Position numbers and translations under genes: made by a program. From Temperatibacter marinus (GTDB lineage Bacteria > Pseudomonadota > Alphaproteobacteria > Sphingomonadales > Kordiimonadaceae): 64,000 nt of DNA. The stretch lies in NCBI RefSeq assembly GCF_031598375.1, contig NZ_CP123872.1, positions 2,600,501 through 2,664,500 of the forward strand, written 5' to 3'. Each line of letters opens with the position of its first letter. The first letter of the stretch is position 1. The notes beneath the pieces were generated by a model. It saw only the letters and a program-made list of their open reading frames with translations, was not told where the DNA came from and made no database searches. Below are positions 1 through 9,073 of the stretch, in pieces.

Positions 1-221
1 ACAGGCTAATCGCCAATTTAAGAGCTATCGCTCTTTCAAGTGGGTCCGCCTGTTCTTCAGGATCCGCGACAGGGTCATTTGTCCTTAAAGCTCTCGACTT
101 ACCCAAAGAATTAATTAGCTCATCACTCCGGCTAGGCATAGGCAGATTTACAACAGAAGAAGATATTCAAATTGCAATTGAGCATTTTAAATCTGCCTTA
201 GAAAAACTAGGTAAGTTATAG
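1..221 (+). CDS. Cysteine desulfurase, C-terminal fragment (5' end outside window)
   Basis: The open frame runs from the left edge to the TAG at 219-221. It encodes the last ~72 residues of a class V PLP-dependent NifS/IscS-type cysteine desulfurase. The visible SSGSACSSG segment holds the active-site cysteine loop that carries the persulfide, and the usual C-terminal helix follows. These enzymes take sulfur from cysteine for Fe-S cluster and thio-cofactor assembly. The 2Fe-2S ferredoxin gene starts 2 bp later, so the two are probably co-transcribed. The fragment cannot tell IscS from the shorter NifS-like desulfurases often found beside ferredoxin or mnmA genes in alphaproteobacteria, so no symbol is given. 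Confidence 0.88.
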   Translation, partial: RLIANLRAIALSSGSACSSGSATGSFVLKALDLPKELISSSLRLGIGRFTTEEDIQIAIEHFKSALEKLGKL

Positions 222-223
222 AT

Positions 224-550
224 ATGAAAGTATTATTTCTTAATCACACAGGAGAATTTCAGGCCAAATGGGAAGGACCGTCTGGTCTTTCACTGCTCAC
301 GATCGCTCATGAATGTGGTTTAGAGATGGAAGGGGCCTGTGAAGGTAATATGGCCTGTGCAACCTGTCATGTCATACTTGCAGAAGCAGACTTTAAAAGA
401 GTACCTATGGCCAGTGATGATGAAGAGGAAATGCTCGATTTTGTGCCTTTTCTTACTTCAAGATCTCGCCTTGGGTGTCAAGTCATTGTCGAGGAGTGTG
501 AAGACGAGATGATCGTCACTTTGCCAAAGGAAACTACTAGCTTTTTATAA
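224..550 (+). CDS. fdx: 2Fe-2S ferredoxin, adrenodoxin/Fdx type
   Basis: A 108-residue protein with the vertebrate/Isc-type 2Fe-2S ferredoxin fold. The cluster ligands are visible as Cys39, Cys45, Cys48 (C-x5-C-x2-C) and Cys85. The acidic stretch around residues 65-72 (DDEEEMLD) is the partner-docking helix typical of adrenodoxin-like ferredoxins. It is a soluble electron carrier, in this family commonly used for Fe-S cluster assembly or P450/ubiquinone hydroxylation. Its position 2 bp after a cysteine desulfurase gene favours Fe-S assembly. Length is normal for the family and nothing is missing. Confidence 0.93.
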   Translation: MKVLFLNHTGEFQAKWEGPSGLSLLTIAHECGLEMEGACEGNMACATCHVILAEADFKRVPMASDDEEEMLDFVPFLTSRSRLGCQVIVEECEDEMIVTLPKETTSFL

Positions 551-616
551 TTTCTCTTTACTTATAAAATCTCTAATTTAGTGTAATTTTAGGGATAAAA
601 TTTTAAGTAAGGCATC

Positions 617-1267
617 ATGTTTTCACATCTTCAAGAATTCTCACTTACAGTATTGATGAGTACATTAATATTCAGCACTATTGTCATCTATTTCTGTAAA
701 GACTTATGTCGCGATAAATATTCTATCAAACATTGGCTCATTGCAACATTGTTACAAGCCTTAGGTTTAGTGATCTATGTTGTCGGCACATTTTCTGACA
801 TTCAAGCATTATTTTTTATAGGTCAAACACTCCAGATCTGGGCCGCACTATACTTCATATCTATTGTCATAAAATCATTAAACATTCAATTTAATCATAC
901 CCTTACAAGAGGCTACGGCTTATTATCCCTCATCCTTTTAATCTATTTAAATTTCTATTATGTGGGTCCGTATATCTTTAACCTAATCATTGTGACCATT
1001 CTCACAAATCTCTTTTTTCTTTATGTGCTCGTAACGAAAGGCTCAAGCTTCTGGCGAACAAATCTCTATGGTAAACTTTTCTTTATAGCCTTTCTTTATA
1101 CATGCAGCGTTGGGATCATTCGCCTTTTCATTCATTATGATTATGGACTTACGGATATTGCAAATTATGGAGATATATCTGCTGTATATTTATTATTCAT
1201 AATCCTATATTTTCTATTAATTACGGCAGCAATCCTAAGTTATACTTTCAGAAATCCATCGGATTAG
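617..1267 (+). CDS. Multi-pass inner-membrane protein of unknown function
   Basis: A 216-residue, strongly hydrophobic protein with about seven predicted membrane segments, evenly spaced from residue ~8 to ~210, joined by short loops. It resembles the free-standing sensor/membrane module found at the N-terminus of many diguanylate cyclases, but no GGDEF or other output domain is present. An AAGG ribosome-binding site lies a few bases before the ATG. The stop is 2 bp before the hydrolase gene, so the two are probably translated from one mRNA. The gene at 2178-2852 has the same size and topology and may be a distant paralogue. I do not recognise a function. Confidence 0.72.
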   Translation: MFSHLQEFSLTVLMSTLIFSTIVIYFCKDLCRDKYSIKHWLIATLLQALGLVIYVVGTFSDIQALFFIGQTLQIWAALYFISIVIKSLNIQFNHTLTRGYGLLSLILLIYLNFYYVGPYIFNLIIVTILTNLFFLYVLVTKGSSFWRTNLYGKLFFIAFLYTCSVGIIRLFIHYDYGLTDIANYGDISAVYLLFIILYFLLITAAILSYTFRNPSD

Positions 1268-1269
1268 GC

Positions 1270-2118
1270 ATGACATCACTTCTATCCATTCAAACTGACA
1301 GTAACGTTCTAGTGCCTCTTTATGAAAACACTATTGACCACGCCAGCGATGTTATTCTTATTTTGCCCGCCATGGGCGTTAGAGCCTCTTTCTACAAAGC
1401 CCTATCCAATAGTTTTAAGGAACATCAGATAGCCAATTACATCCTTGAACAGCGAGGGCAGGGTAGAAGTATAGAAAAGCCCTCCAGACATAGTTCTTTT
1501 GGCTATAAAGACTATATTCTTAATGACCTCATGGGGGCGATAGAGCATATTAAACATAAGCATCCCAAAGCAAAAATTCACTGCATTGGGCATAGTTTAG
1601 GGGGACATATGGCTTTGACCTTAAAAGCTCTAAAACCCTGTAACTTTGACAATCTGATATTATGCGCTTCGGGATCACCATACATAGGGGCGTTTAAAGG
1701 AAAGCAATATTATGGTGGTAAATTTTTATGCTTCATTGCCCCCATGCTAATATCTATTCTTGGCTATTTTCCTGGCCAGTTTGTTGGATTTGCGGGTAAG
1801 GAATATCCACAGTTATTCAGGGACTGGCTTAACCTTGCTCGTGACGATCATTTTAATTTCAAAGGCTTAAATGACAATATAGAAGCACAGTTTAAAAGAA
1901 TTGAAGGCAACATTTTGTGTTTTTCTTTTCAAGAAGATGACTTTGCACCAATAACAGCCTCCTTATGTTTCCTGGATCGACTCGATTTGATGGAAAAGAA
2001 AGTTGTTTCAGTTACTTCCGATGATATCGGCGTTAAGGCTGATCACTTTTCATGGGCAAAGTCTCCCGAATTTATAGTCTCTAAGGTTAAGCAATGGCTA
2101 CAGGAAACACCGAATTAA
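1270..2118 (+). CDS. Alpha/beta hydrolase (serine hydrolase, S33/lysophospholipase-like)
   Basis: A 282-residue protein with an alpha/beta hydrolase core. The nucleophile elbow GHSLGG places the catalytic serine at Ser109. An oxyanion-region ILPAMG segment lies near residues 31-36, and candidate acid and base residues lie in the QEDDFAP and KADHFSW segments of the last quarter. There is no signal peptide, so it is probably cytoplasmic. The substrate cannot be predicted; esterase, lipase or peptidase activity is possible. It sits between two similar-sized membrane proteins and begins 2 bp after the first, which suggests a membrane-lipid-related role, by inference only. Confidence 0.85.
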   Translation: MTSLLSIQTDSNVLVPLYENTIDHASDVILILPAMGVRASFYKALSNSFKEHQIANYILEQRGQGRSIEKPSRHSSFGYKDYILNDLMGAIEHIKHKHPKAKIHCIGHSLGGHMALTLKALKPCNFDNLILCASGSPYIGAFKGKQYYGGKFLCFIAPMLISILGYFPGQFVGFAGKEYPQLFRDWLNLARDDHFNFKGLNDNIEAQFKRIEGNILCFSFQEDDFAPITASLCFLDRLDLMEKKVVSVTSDDIGVKADHFSWAKSPEFIVSKVKQWLQETPN

Positions 2119-2177
2119 AGTTTTTTAAAGGTTTTTCTTATACTCTAAATTTAATGCTATAGCGAAATGAGGTTCCT

Positions 2178-2852
2178 ATGTATTTATCATTGTTTACAAT
2201 GATCATCACATTACTACTCACCAGTGTGACACTCTTTGTGGTTGCGCGTGCTTTGGAGTGGCAATATGGATCAAGAGAATGGTTTATCTCTACATTTGGC
2301 TTTGCCATTGCCTTTCTTTTGATTACATCTGCCGACGATCATACTTCAGTCTATTTGGTATTCCTATCAAATTTCATCCAAGTTTTATGCTTTATAACAG
2401 TCGTAAAAGGCGCTTTAATCTATCTTGATATTGACTACTCCAATAAACTCTATGGCTTTCTGCTCTTCTCTGTTATCGCCTCTATGATGTTTGGCAGAGT
2501 GTATGAACATTCTAGCGTTGTTTATACAGGCTTTGTTGTGACGGGAAGCATCATGCTCTTATGTTTCTATGCACTCTTTAAAATCGGCAGATTACTTGTT
2601 CAAAAAGCTACTTGGCAAAAAAGTCTTCTATCTCTGGTTTTTTTACTCACCATGCTTATGTGCAGTAACCGTTTATACGACATATTCGTTAACGGCGTTC
2701 CAGAAACAACAACTTTGTTAGAATTGAATGATAAATATTATTATATCGTCTCAATCAATTCTTTAATCATCTGCTCTATTTTTGTTGTTTTGTTGTGGGC
2801 GGTTGAGGATTCAGCTCTCAATACTTTCACCAATGAAAAAGGCGACCTATAA
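2178..2852 (+). CDS. Multi-pass inner-membrane protein, possible paralogue of the gene at 617
   Basis: A 224-residue protein with about seven hydrophobic helices, starting with one at residues 3-22, and a short polar C-terminal tail. Size and topology match the protein at 617-1267, though sequence similarity by eye is low. Together they bracket the hydrolase gene. The start has a recognisable AATGAGG ribosome-binding region just upstream. It faces purL, and the shared purL terminator hairpin overlaps its last codons. No family assigned. Confidence 0.7.
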   Translation: MYLSLFTMIITLLLTSVTLFVVARALEWQYGSREWFISTFGFAIAFLLITSADDHTSVYLVFLSNFIQVLCFITVVKGALIYLDIDYSNKLYGFLLFSVIASMMFGRVYEHSSVVYTGFVVTGSIMLLCFYALFKIGRLLVQKATWQKSLLSLVFLLTMLMCSNRLYDIFVNGVPETTTLLELNDKYYYIVSINSLIICSIFVVLLWAVEDSALNTFTNEKGDL

Positions 2853-2863
2853 ATAGGCCGCCT
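2836..2863 (-). terminator. Intrinsic terminator of the purQL transcript
   Basis: An interrupted palindrome (AGGCG-a-CCTA, loop TAAA, TAGG-c-CGCCT at 2840-2863). Read on the minus strand it is followed by a run of Ts (complement of aaaaa at 2836-2840). It lies 46 bp past the purL stop and overlaps the end of the convergent membrane-protein gene. Confidence 0.65.
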
Positions 2864-2908
2864 CGCATCTCATTCATCCTGATCTATTGTTGATAAGGAT
2901 TATTCTCG

Positions 2909-5110
2909 TTATTCCGCAGCCTCAGGTCCCATATACTCAGGGAACCAATTCTCACTGGCTGATACAAGGTCTTGTACTGTGAATTCTAGACCATTTACGG
3001 ATAAAGCCTCACCCCCTGTGGATCCAATAACAGCCACTGGAATTTCTGCTTCTTCGGCATTACGACGAATAATTTCTGCCGATTCATTATCGGCTGCCAC
3101 AAGATACCGGGCCTGCGTTTCGCTAAAGAGCATTTTATGCAAGTCTAAGTCACCTTCAAGAGCCACCTCGGCCCCTAAACGTCCCGCGACACACATATCT
3201 GCAAGGGCAGCGATTAAGCCACCATCAGACAAGTCGTGAACTGTATTTGTCTGTTCTGTCTCAATCAAACTACGAACGAAATCACCGTGAAGGCGCTCAA
3301 CAACGAGATTAACATGAGGTGGATTTCCTTTATCTTCACCCAGAATATATTTCTGGTAAAGGGTTGCCCCGCATTCATCTTTCGTCTCGCCAATCAGAAG
3401 AATTGTCTGGTCTTCCTCTTTAAAGGCAACCGTTGCCATTTTTTCACTGTCGGCCATAACGCCTACACCGCCGATAGCTGGGGTAGGATTGATGCCGACC
3501 CCGTTTGTTTCGTTATATAAGGATACATTTCCTGAAACAATTGGGTAATCAAGTGCAAGACAGGCTTCACCCATCCCTTCAAGGCAGCCGACAAATTGTC
3601 CCATGATATCTGGGCGCTCTGGATTGCCAAAATTCAAACAATTTGTAATGGCTAAGGGTGTGCCACCAACTGCTGTAATATTACGCCATGTTTCTGCAAC
3701 TGCTTGACGGCCGCCCTCAACAGGGTTTGCATAACAATAGCGAGGCGTTACGTCTGTAGAAATGGCCAGTGCTTTTTCTGTTCCGTGAACACGAACAACT
3801 GCCGCATCTCCACCAGGGCGTTGGATTGTATCACCCATGACCATGTGATCATACTGTTCCCAAATCCAGCGACGCGAACATAAATGCTCTGACGATAGCA
3901 TCTTCATTACAGACGCTTGAAGATCCGCAGGCGCTGCAACATCTGCATAGCCACGATCCTCAGTCGCCACATAAGGACGCTCGTATTCAGGGGCGTCTTC
4001 TACAAGAGAATTGATCGGCATATCACCAACAATCTCTCCACCGAAAGTTAAGGTCAGCTTTCCAGTGTCTGTAATTTCACCTATCACGGCAAAATCTAGT
4101 TCCCATTTTTCAAATATTGCTTTTGCCATCTCTTCACGGCCCGGTTTTAGAACCATAAGCATACGTTCTTGTGATTCTGAGAGACACATTTCATATGGTG
4201 TCATATTCTCTTCACGTTGAGGGACATTATCAAGATTCAGTTCAAATCCTACACCACCCTTAGAAGCCATTTCGACTGACGAAGAGGTCAGTCCTGCTGC
4301 CCCCATATCTTGAATAGCAATAATTGCATCAGTATTCATAAGCTCTAGACAAGCTTCAATAAGCAATTTCTCTGTAAAAGGGTCCCCGACTTGAACTGTT
4401 GGACGTTTCTCTTCGCTGTCTTCAGTAAATTCTGCTGATGCCATTGTTGCACCGTGAATACCATCACGACCAGTTTTAGACCCCACGTAAACAACAGGAT
4501 TCCCAACACCAGCGGCCGCACAATAAAAGATCTTGTCTTGATCAGCCAAGCCGACAGTCATAGCATTGACGAGGATATTGCCATTGTAGGATGCATCAAA
4601 GTTTGTTTCTCCGCCAACTGTTGGAACTCCTACACAGTTACCATAACCGCCAATGCCATTCACAACTCCAGCAACAAGATGTTTAGTTTTTGGATGTGAC
4701 GGCTCGCCAAAGCGCAAAGCGTTCATATTCGCTACAGGGCGTGCCCCCATTGTAAACACATCACGTAGAATTCCACCAACCCCAGTTGCAGCACCTTGAT
4801 AGGGTTCAATGTAGGAAGGGTGATTGTGAGATTCCATTTTAAAGATAGCGGCTTGATTGTCCCCAATATCAATAACACCAGCATTCTCACCGGGGCCTTG
4901 AATTACCCACGGAGCTTTTGTTGGTAACTTTTTCAAATGAAATCGGGAAGACTTGTAAGAGCAATGCTCTGACCACATCACAGAATAAATACCAAGCTCG
5001 GTATAATTTGGCTCACGGCCCATAGCATCAACAATCCGCTGATACTCTTCTTCAGTTAAACCATGCTCCTTAACAATCTCAGGAGTAATTTTAATGTTGT
5101 TCACGTCCAT
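2909..5110 (-). CDS. purL: Phosphoribosylformylglycinamidine synthase, large subunit
   Basis: A 733-residue small-type PurL (FGAM synthase II). It converts FGAR, ATP and glutamine-derived ammonia to FGAM in step 4 of purine synthesis. It carries the paired AIR-synthase-related N and C domains twice, with the WSEHCSYKS and MESHNHPS signatures in the N-terminal part and the GVGG(I/V) turns. Its size fits the three-subunit enzyme, which needs separate PurQ (glutaminase) and PurS, both encoded immediately upstream. An AAGGAG ribosome-binding site precedes the ATG, and the gap to purQ is 11 bp. Length and motifs are complete. Confidence 0.97.
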   Translation of the reverse strand: MDVNNIKITPEIVKEHGLTEEEYQRIVDAMGREPNYTELGIYSVMWSEHCSYKSSRFHLKKLPTKAPWVIQGPGENAGVIDIGDNQAAIFKMESHNHPSYIEPYQGAATGVGGILRDVFTMGARPVANMNALRFGEPSHPKTKHLVAGVVNGIGGYGNCVGVPTVGGETNFDASYNGNILVNAMTVGLADQDKIFYCAAAGVGNPVVYVGSKTGRDGIHGATMASAEFTEDSEEKRPTVQVGDPFTEKLLIEACLELMNTDAIIAIQDMGAAGLTSSSVEMASKGGVGFELNLDNVPQREENMTPYEMCLSESQERMLMVLKPGREEMAKAIFEKWELDFAVIGEITDTGKLTLTFGGEIVGDMPINSLVEDAPEYERPYVATEDRGYADVAAPADLQASVMKMLSSEHLCSRRWIWEQYDHMVMGDTIQRPGGDAAVVRVHGTEKALAISTDVTPRYCYANPVEGGRQAVAETWRNITAVGGTPLAITNCLNFGNPERPDIMGQFVGCLEGMGEACLALDYPIVSGNVSLYNETNGVGINPTPAIGGVGVMADSEKMATVAFKEEDQTILLIGETKDECGATLYQKYILGEDKGNPPHVNLVVERLHGDFVRSLIETEQTNTVHDLSDGGLIAALADMCVAGRLGAEVALEGDLDLHKMLFSETQARYLVAADNESAEIIRRNAEEAEIPVAVIGSTGGEALSVNGLEFTVQDLVSASENWFPEYMGPEAAE

Positions 5111-5121
5111 TGATCTTCTCC

Positions 5122-5784
5122 TTATCCGATTGTGTTTAGAACTGATTCAAACATGATACGGCCATCAGTTCCACCGAGGGCAGGCTCGATCATCCGCTCT
5201 GGGTGAGGCATCATACCGAGAACATTCTTTTTGTCATTCAGAACACCTGCTATGAGGCGCTGAGACCCATTAATGTCTTCAGCATATCGAAAAGCCACTT
5301 GACCTTCACCTTCAACACGGTCCAGAGTTTCTGTATCCGCAAAATAATTGCCGTCATGATGAGCTACTGGAATTGTGATTTCTTGCCCTGCGTGATACTC
5401 AGATGTAAAGGCAGTTTCAGCATTATCCACTACCAAAGTCACGTCTTTACAAACAAAATCCAACCCAGCATTGCGCATTAATGCCCCAGGCAATAAGCCA
5501 GTCTCTGTCAGAATTTGAAATCCATTACAAACACCAAAAGTTGGCACGCCAGCTTGTGCACGTTTGACAACTTCCTTCATGATGTTACTTCTGGCGGACA
5601 TGGCACCACACCTTAGATAATCACCATATGAAAAACCGCCGGGTAGGGCGATAAAATCTACGGTCTCAAAGTCGGTTTCCTGATGCCATACCATGGCAGG
5701 CTTCGTCCCTGTGATTTTCTCTAGGGCAACAGCCATATCCCGGTCGCAGTTAGACCCTGGGAATACAATTACTGCTGATTTCAT
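5122..5784 (-). CDS. purQ: FGAM synthase, glutaminase subunit
   Basis: A 220-residue class I glutamine amidotransferase. The nucleophile is Cys86 in the FGVCNGFQ segment, and the His/Glu pair lies in the MPHPER segment near the C-terminus. It releases ammonia from glutamine for PurL. The gene lies between purS (4-bp gap) and purL (11-bp gap) in one operon. Length is normal. Confidence 0.97.
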   Translation of the reverse strand: MKSAVIVFPGSNCDRDMAVALEKITGTKPAMVWHQETDFETVDFIALPGGFSYGDYLRCGAMSARSNIMKEVVKRAQAGVPTFGVCNGFQILTETGLLPGALMRNAGLDFVCKDVTLVVDNAETAFTSEYHAGQEITIPVAHHDGNYFADTETLDRVEGEGQVAFRYAEDINGSQRLIAGVLNDKKNVLGMMPHPERMIEPALGGTDGRIMFESVLNTIG

Positions 5785-5788
5785 GGGA

Positions 5789-6031
5789 TTAAGCCTCCAG
5801 CTCTATGCTGTAGTTTTCAATCACAGTATTCGCAATAAGCTTCTCACACATGTCTTTCACCGAAGCCATTGCTGCTGTTTCATTGGTTTCCTGAAGGTCC
5901 AATTCAATATATTTACCTTGGCGCGCTGCATCAACACCCCCAAAGCCCATATTACCGAGAGCATGCTCAATGGCTTTTCCTTGAGGATCAAGTACGCCGT
6001 TTTTAAGAGTTACGTGAATTTTAGCTTTCAT
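5789..6031 (-). CDS. purS: FGAM synthase, PurS subunit
   Basis: An 80-residue PurS protein that bridges PurQ and PurL and is needed for ammonia transfer. I start it at the ATG at 6031 (MKAKIHVTL), which matches the family N-terminus and has an AAAGGA ribosome-binding site. An upstream in-frame start at 6076 would add 15 residues foreign to the family. It is the first gene of the purS-purQ-purL unit. A strong terminator separates it from purC, so purC may be transcribed on its own. Confidence 0.93.
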   Translation of the reverse strand: MKAKIHVTLKNGVLDPQGKAIEHALGNMGFGGVDAARQGKYIELDLQETNETAAMASVKDMCEKLIANTVIENYSIELEA

Positions 6032-6090
6032 CAGGTTGGTCCTTTGTAGTTTTGGCTGCCCCGCAAAGACGGGCATTGTTTATCCATTAA

Positions 6091-6124
6091 CAAGAAACGC
6101 CCGTCGAAAAATCCGGGACGGGCG
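6091..6124 (-). terminator. Intrinsic terminator after purC
   Basis: Perfect 8-bp stem CGCCCGTC (6098-6105) / GACGGGCG (6117-6124). On the minus strand it is followed by TTTCTTG. It lies just past the purC stop and before purS, so it should end or attenuate purC transcripts before purSQL. Confidence 0.75.
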
Positions 6125-6132
6125 CTTGTCTA

Positions 6133-6897
6133 TTATCGTTCTAAATCATCGGGTATCGTGAGGGGGTCAACATCAAATTTAACACCCAGTCGTTTCGCAA
6201 CTTCAAGATAGGCTTCCATCTCACCGCCTAAATCACGGCGAAAACGGTCCTTATCCAGTTTTTCATTCGTTTCTGCATCCCAAAGGCGACAGCCATCAGG
6301 ACTAATCTCATCGGCAAGGATTACTTCATATTCATCTTCAGAAATAAAATGGCGACCAAATTCAAGTTTGAAGTCAATAAGATTAATGCCATTTGCTGTA
6401 AAGAGGCCTTGCAAGAAGTCATTGATACGCAAGGTGAGGTATTTCATCTCTTCCAGTTCTTCTTCTGTAGCCCAGCCCAAGATAACGGCATGATCAGCTG
6501 AAATAACAGGGTCGCCATATTCATCTGATTTATAGCAAAATTCCACAAGTGTTTCTGAAAGGGGTTCCCCTTCAATAAGGCCTAAACGCTTACAGATGGA
6601 TCCTGCGGCTGTATTTCTGACTATCACCTCGACAGGAATAATTTCGCAAGCTTTGATCAGCTGCTCTCTCGGATTAAGGCGCTCAATAAAGTGAGTAGGG
6701 ACACCAATACGCTCCAGAGAAGTGAAAATATGATCTGATATGTGGTTATTGATAACACCCTTACCAGAGAGTGTACCACGTTTTTCAGCGTTAAATGCTG
6801 TGGCATCATCTTTGAAGTATTGGACAATGGTATTGTCTTCAGGGCCTTTAAAGAGAACTTTGGCCTTACCTTCATAAATCTTGTTTTGGCGAGACAT
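6133..6897 (-). CDS. purC: SAICAR synthetase (phosphoribosylaminoimidazole-succinocarboxamide synthase)
   Basis: About 254 residues, full length for bacterial PurC. It catalyses ATP-dependent joining of aspartate to CAIR. Family signatures visible are the N-terminal IYEGKAK loop, the FKDDATAFN segment, the RN(T/A)AAGS motif and SPDGCRLWD near the C-terminus. I prefer the ATG at 6897 ([10 protein letters not shown]), which matches relatives and sits about 10 nt from a GGAAGG ribosome-binding site. The ATG at 6906 adds three residues but is almost touching that site. It precedes purSQL on the same strand. Confidence 0.95.
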   Translation of the reverse strand: MSRQNKIYEGKAKVLFKGPEDNTIVQYFKDDATAFNAEKRGTLSGKGVINNHISDHIFTSLERIGVPTHFIERLNPREQLIKACEIIPVEVIVRNTAAGSICKRLGLIEGEPLSETLVEFCYKSDEYGDPVISADHAVILGWATEEELEEMKYLTLRINDFLQGLFTANGINLIDFKLEFGRHFISEDEYEVILADEISPDGCRLWDAETNEKLDKDRFRRDLGGEMEAYLEVAKRLGVKFDVDPLTIPDDLER

Positions 6898-7146
6898 AGA
6901 CGTCATTTCCTTCCCGCAAAATATGTTGAACGAACCCTCAAATCAGGCAAATTGTTCGCTTAATCCGAAAATTGATGCCTTCATAGACTAGTAATGAAAG
7001 AATCACAATATTTCTTTGCTTCTACCTGCTAAAATTTTCATTCAGTTGATTGTTATCAAGACAATCCCCATATGAGAAGGATAACAAGAGCATAACCATA
7101 GAGTTAAAGGTTCATTACGACACACACTTTTGAAGGAGGATATACC

Positions 7147-7470
7147 ATGACGACTTTTGATGCCCGAGAAAAGGCTTTTGAAGATAAATTTGCACACGAC
7201 CAGGAAATGCTTTTTAAGGCTGAGGCACGCAGAAACAAACTTGCAGGTGAGTGGGCTGGCCGTAAACTTGGAAAAAGCGGGGATGACTTAGAAACTTATA
7301 TTAAATCTGTTATCATCGCCGATCTAGAAGAAGCAGGGCATGATGACGTAAAACGAAAGATCCATGCTGATTTCGTCACGAATAGTCTAGATATATCCGA
7401 ACACCGCATCGATAAAAAGCTCACTGATCTTTTAACAGAAGCGAAACATCAGATCATGAATGGCCTCTAA
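7147..7470 (+). CDS. DUF1476 protein, F1-ATPase inhibitor zeta subunit family
   Basis: A 107-residue soluble, charged, helical protein. It begins MTTFDAREKAFEDKFAHD, the hallmark of the alphaproteobacterial DUF1476 family. In Paracoccus this protein (the zeta subunit) blocks rotation of F1-ATPase in the hydrolytic direction. The inhibitory part is the N-terminal helix, present here, followed by a four-helix domain. A strong ribosome-binding site (AAGGAGGATATACC) precedes the ATG, which suggests high expression. It is divergent from purC across ~240 bp, a common alphaproteobacterial arrangement. Confidence 0.92.
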   Translation: MTTFDAREKAFEDKFAHDQEMLFKAEARRNKLAGEWAGRKLGKSGDDLETYIKSVIIADLEEAGHDDVKRKIHADFVTNSLDISEHRIDKKLTDLLTEAKHQIMNGL

Positions 7471-7481
7471 AATGATTTGAC

Positions 7482-7529
7482 GCCTGAGTTGAGGTCTGAA
7501 TTGTGGCCTGAATTGTGGCCTGACTTAAA
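7482..7529. repeat. 12-bp tandem repeat, four degenerate units
   Basis: Four head-to-tail 12-bp units at 7482, 7494, 7506 and 7518 of the form GcCTGAaTTGTG. Units 2 and 3 differ by one base. They start 11 bp after the DUF1476 stop and run to just before the end of the convergent CBS-domain gene. A related 12-bp pattern occurs at 13309-13380. Confidence 0.85.
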
Positions 7530-7541
7530 GCATCCTGGATT

Positions 7542-8627
7542 TCATTCTTCTGAAGTTAAGTTAGGGGAAGGAGAGATACTATCCGGATCGATACCAATAG
7601 ACTCCATTCTCGATCGCCAGCGCTGATGGGCAAGAGTTTGCATATCCTCGACAGTATCAGATTCGTCCGTTATCTCTAGACCTATAAGCGTTTCAATAAT
7701 GTCTTCTAGGGATACAAGGCCTTGAACCGTGCCATATTCATCTACGACCAGAGCAATATGACATTTTTCATGCATTAATCGATCATAGGCATGAGAGGCA
7801 GACACACTATCAGGCATGATTAAAAATGACCGCTTATACGCTTCAAGTTTGGTAGAGAAATTGTCTTTTGCCTGTGCGATGAGAAGATCTGTTCTGAGAA
7901 TATAACCGGTTATATCATCCTGACTGCCTTCATAAATAGGAATGCGAGAAAAAGGGCGCTCTTCATGGGCTGAAAAATACTCTTGAACAGTCATTTCTGA
8001 AGGTAATGAGAAAACCACTGGGCGCGGAGTCATAATAACGCGAACTGATAGTTTCTTTAATTTCAATAAGTTCTGAACAATTTTTAATTCTTTATCTTCA
8101 AGCATTCCTTCTTTAGCGCCTATTTCAACCATGGCTGCCATTTCTGCTCGTGTGAAGGTGGCTCCGTGGACCTTACCGCCAGAAAGAAGGTTTGTTATTT
8201 TTGATGAAACCCACACAAAAGGAGCTAACAATTGCGTTAACCTATGAATAAGAATAGCAAATAGAGGCGCTAGTTGTTGCCAGTAGGTTGCACCAAGGGT
8301 TTTGGGAATAATTTCTGAGACAACGAGAATGAGTAAAGTCAAAACTGCTGATGTGATCCCCAGATATTCACTTCCAAAAACCACCGAAGCTTGAGCTCCA
8401 ACCCCTGCGGCGCCAATAGTATGTGCGATTGTATTTGCTGTAAGGATCGCTGCAAGAGGGCGGTCTAAATTACTTAGTAAGTGATCGAGAATAGGTGCAC
8501 TACGACTACCCTCTTGTTTCAAGGCTTCAACATATGTTGGCCGCACAGAGAGAAGCACAGCCTCAGCTACAGAGCAAAAACAGGATACAAGCAAAGCAAG
8601 CAACAAATATGAGATCAATAATGACAT
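7542..8627 (-). CDS. CNNM/HlyC-CorC family membrane protein with CBS pair
   Basis: A 361-residue protein. A DUF21/CNNM transmembrane domain (residues ~1-165, four hydrophobic segments) is followed by a linker and a pair of CBS domains (~190-330, with MTPR and DEYGTVQGLVSLEDI signatures). The family is linked to Mg2+/Co2+ efflux or homeostasis. The C-terminal CorC/HlyC domain of longer members is absent, and the protein ends in a short acidic tail. An AAGGA ribosome-binding site lies ahead of the ATG. Substrate specificity cannot be read from sequence. Confidence 0.9.
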   Translation of the reverse strand: MSLLISYLLLALLVSCFCSVAEAVLLSVRPTYVEALKQEGSRSAPILDHLLSNLDRPLAAILTANTIAHTIGAAGVGAQASVVFGSEYLGITSAVLTLLILVVSEIIPKTLGATYWQQLAPLFAILIHRLTQLLAPFVWVSSKITNLLSGGKVHGATFTRAEMAAMVEIGAKEGMLEDKELKIVQNLLKLKKLSVRVIMTPRPVVFSLPSEMTVQEYFSAHEERPFSRIPIYEGSQDDITGYILRTDLLIAQAKDNFSTKLEAYKRSFLIMPDSVSASHAYDRLMHEKCHIALVVDEYGTVQGLVSLEDIIETLIGLEITDESDTVEDMQTLAHQRWRSRMESIGIDPDSISPSPNLTSEE

Positions 8628-8698
8628 GACTTTTCCTTGATACTTTTTTCAGCGTACACAGCACGCCTCATATAAATCTATAATAGACCAGGTCTTTA

Positions 8699-9067
8699 TT
8701 AAGGGGCAATAAATGTCCATGAAAAACCGACCGCAAGGAAGATTTCAAGGCCTACACTTACAAGCATAGACGCATTCACGGCGCGTCTTTTAAATTCGTA
8801 TAATCCCATCACGGCAAGGCCGACCATACCCAACGCCATCGCAAGACTGATCGCCTCTCGAAGTTCAGAGGGTTGTGCATCCTTCACTAAAATCATCATC
8901 AAAGCGATTGTTAGATAAACAACGCCAATTCTTCGGCCAACAAGTATACCATCTTGATGAGCTTCTACACCCCAACGCTGAAAGAGCCTAGATCCAGCAA
9001 AAACCCAGCCAACACCAAGAATGAAGCCTGCCAGAGCTGTAAGGGAAGCAACAAAAGAAAAAGTCAT
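8699..9067 (-). CDS. Small four-helix membrane protein, unknown function
   Basis: 122 residues with four hydrophobic segments (about 5-25, 45-62, 72-90, 97-118) and short charged loops. An AGGGATA ribosome-binding site precedes it. It lies 6 bp after the tyrS stop on the same strand, so it is likely in the tyrS transcript. I do not recognise a named family, and no catalytic residues stand out. Confidence 0.72.
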   Translation of the reverse strand: MTFSFVASLTALAGFILGVGWVFAGSRLFQRWGVEAHQDGILVGRRIGVVYLTIALMMILVKDAQPSELREAISLAMALGMVGLAVMGLYEFKRRAVNASMLVSVGLEIFLAVGFSWTFIAP

Positions 9068-9073
9068 TGAAAA

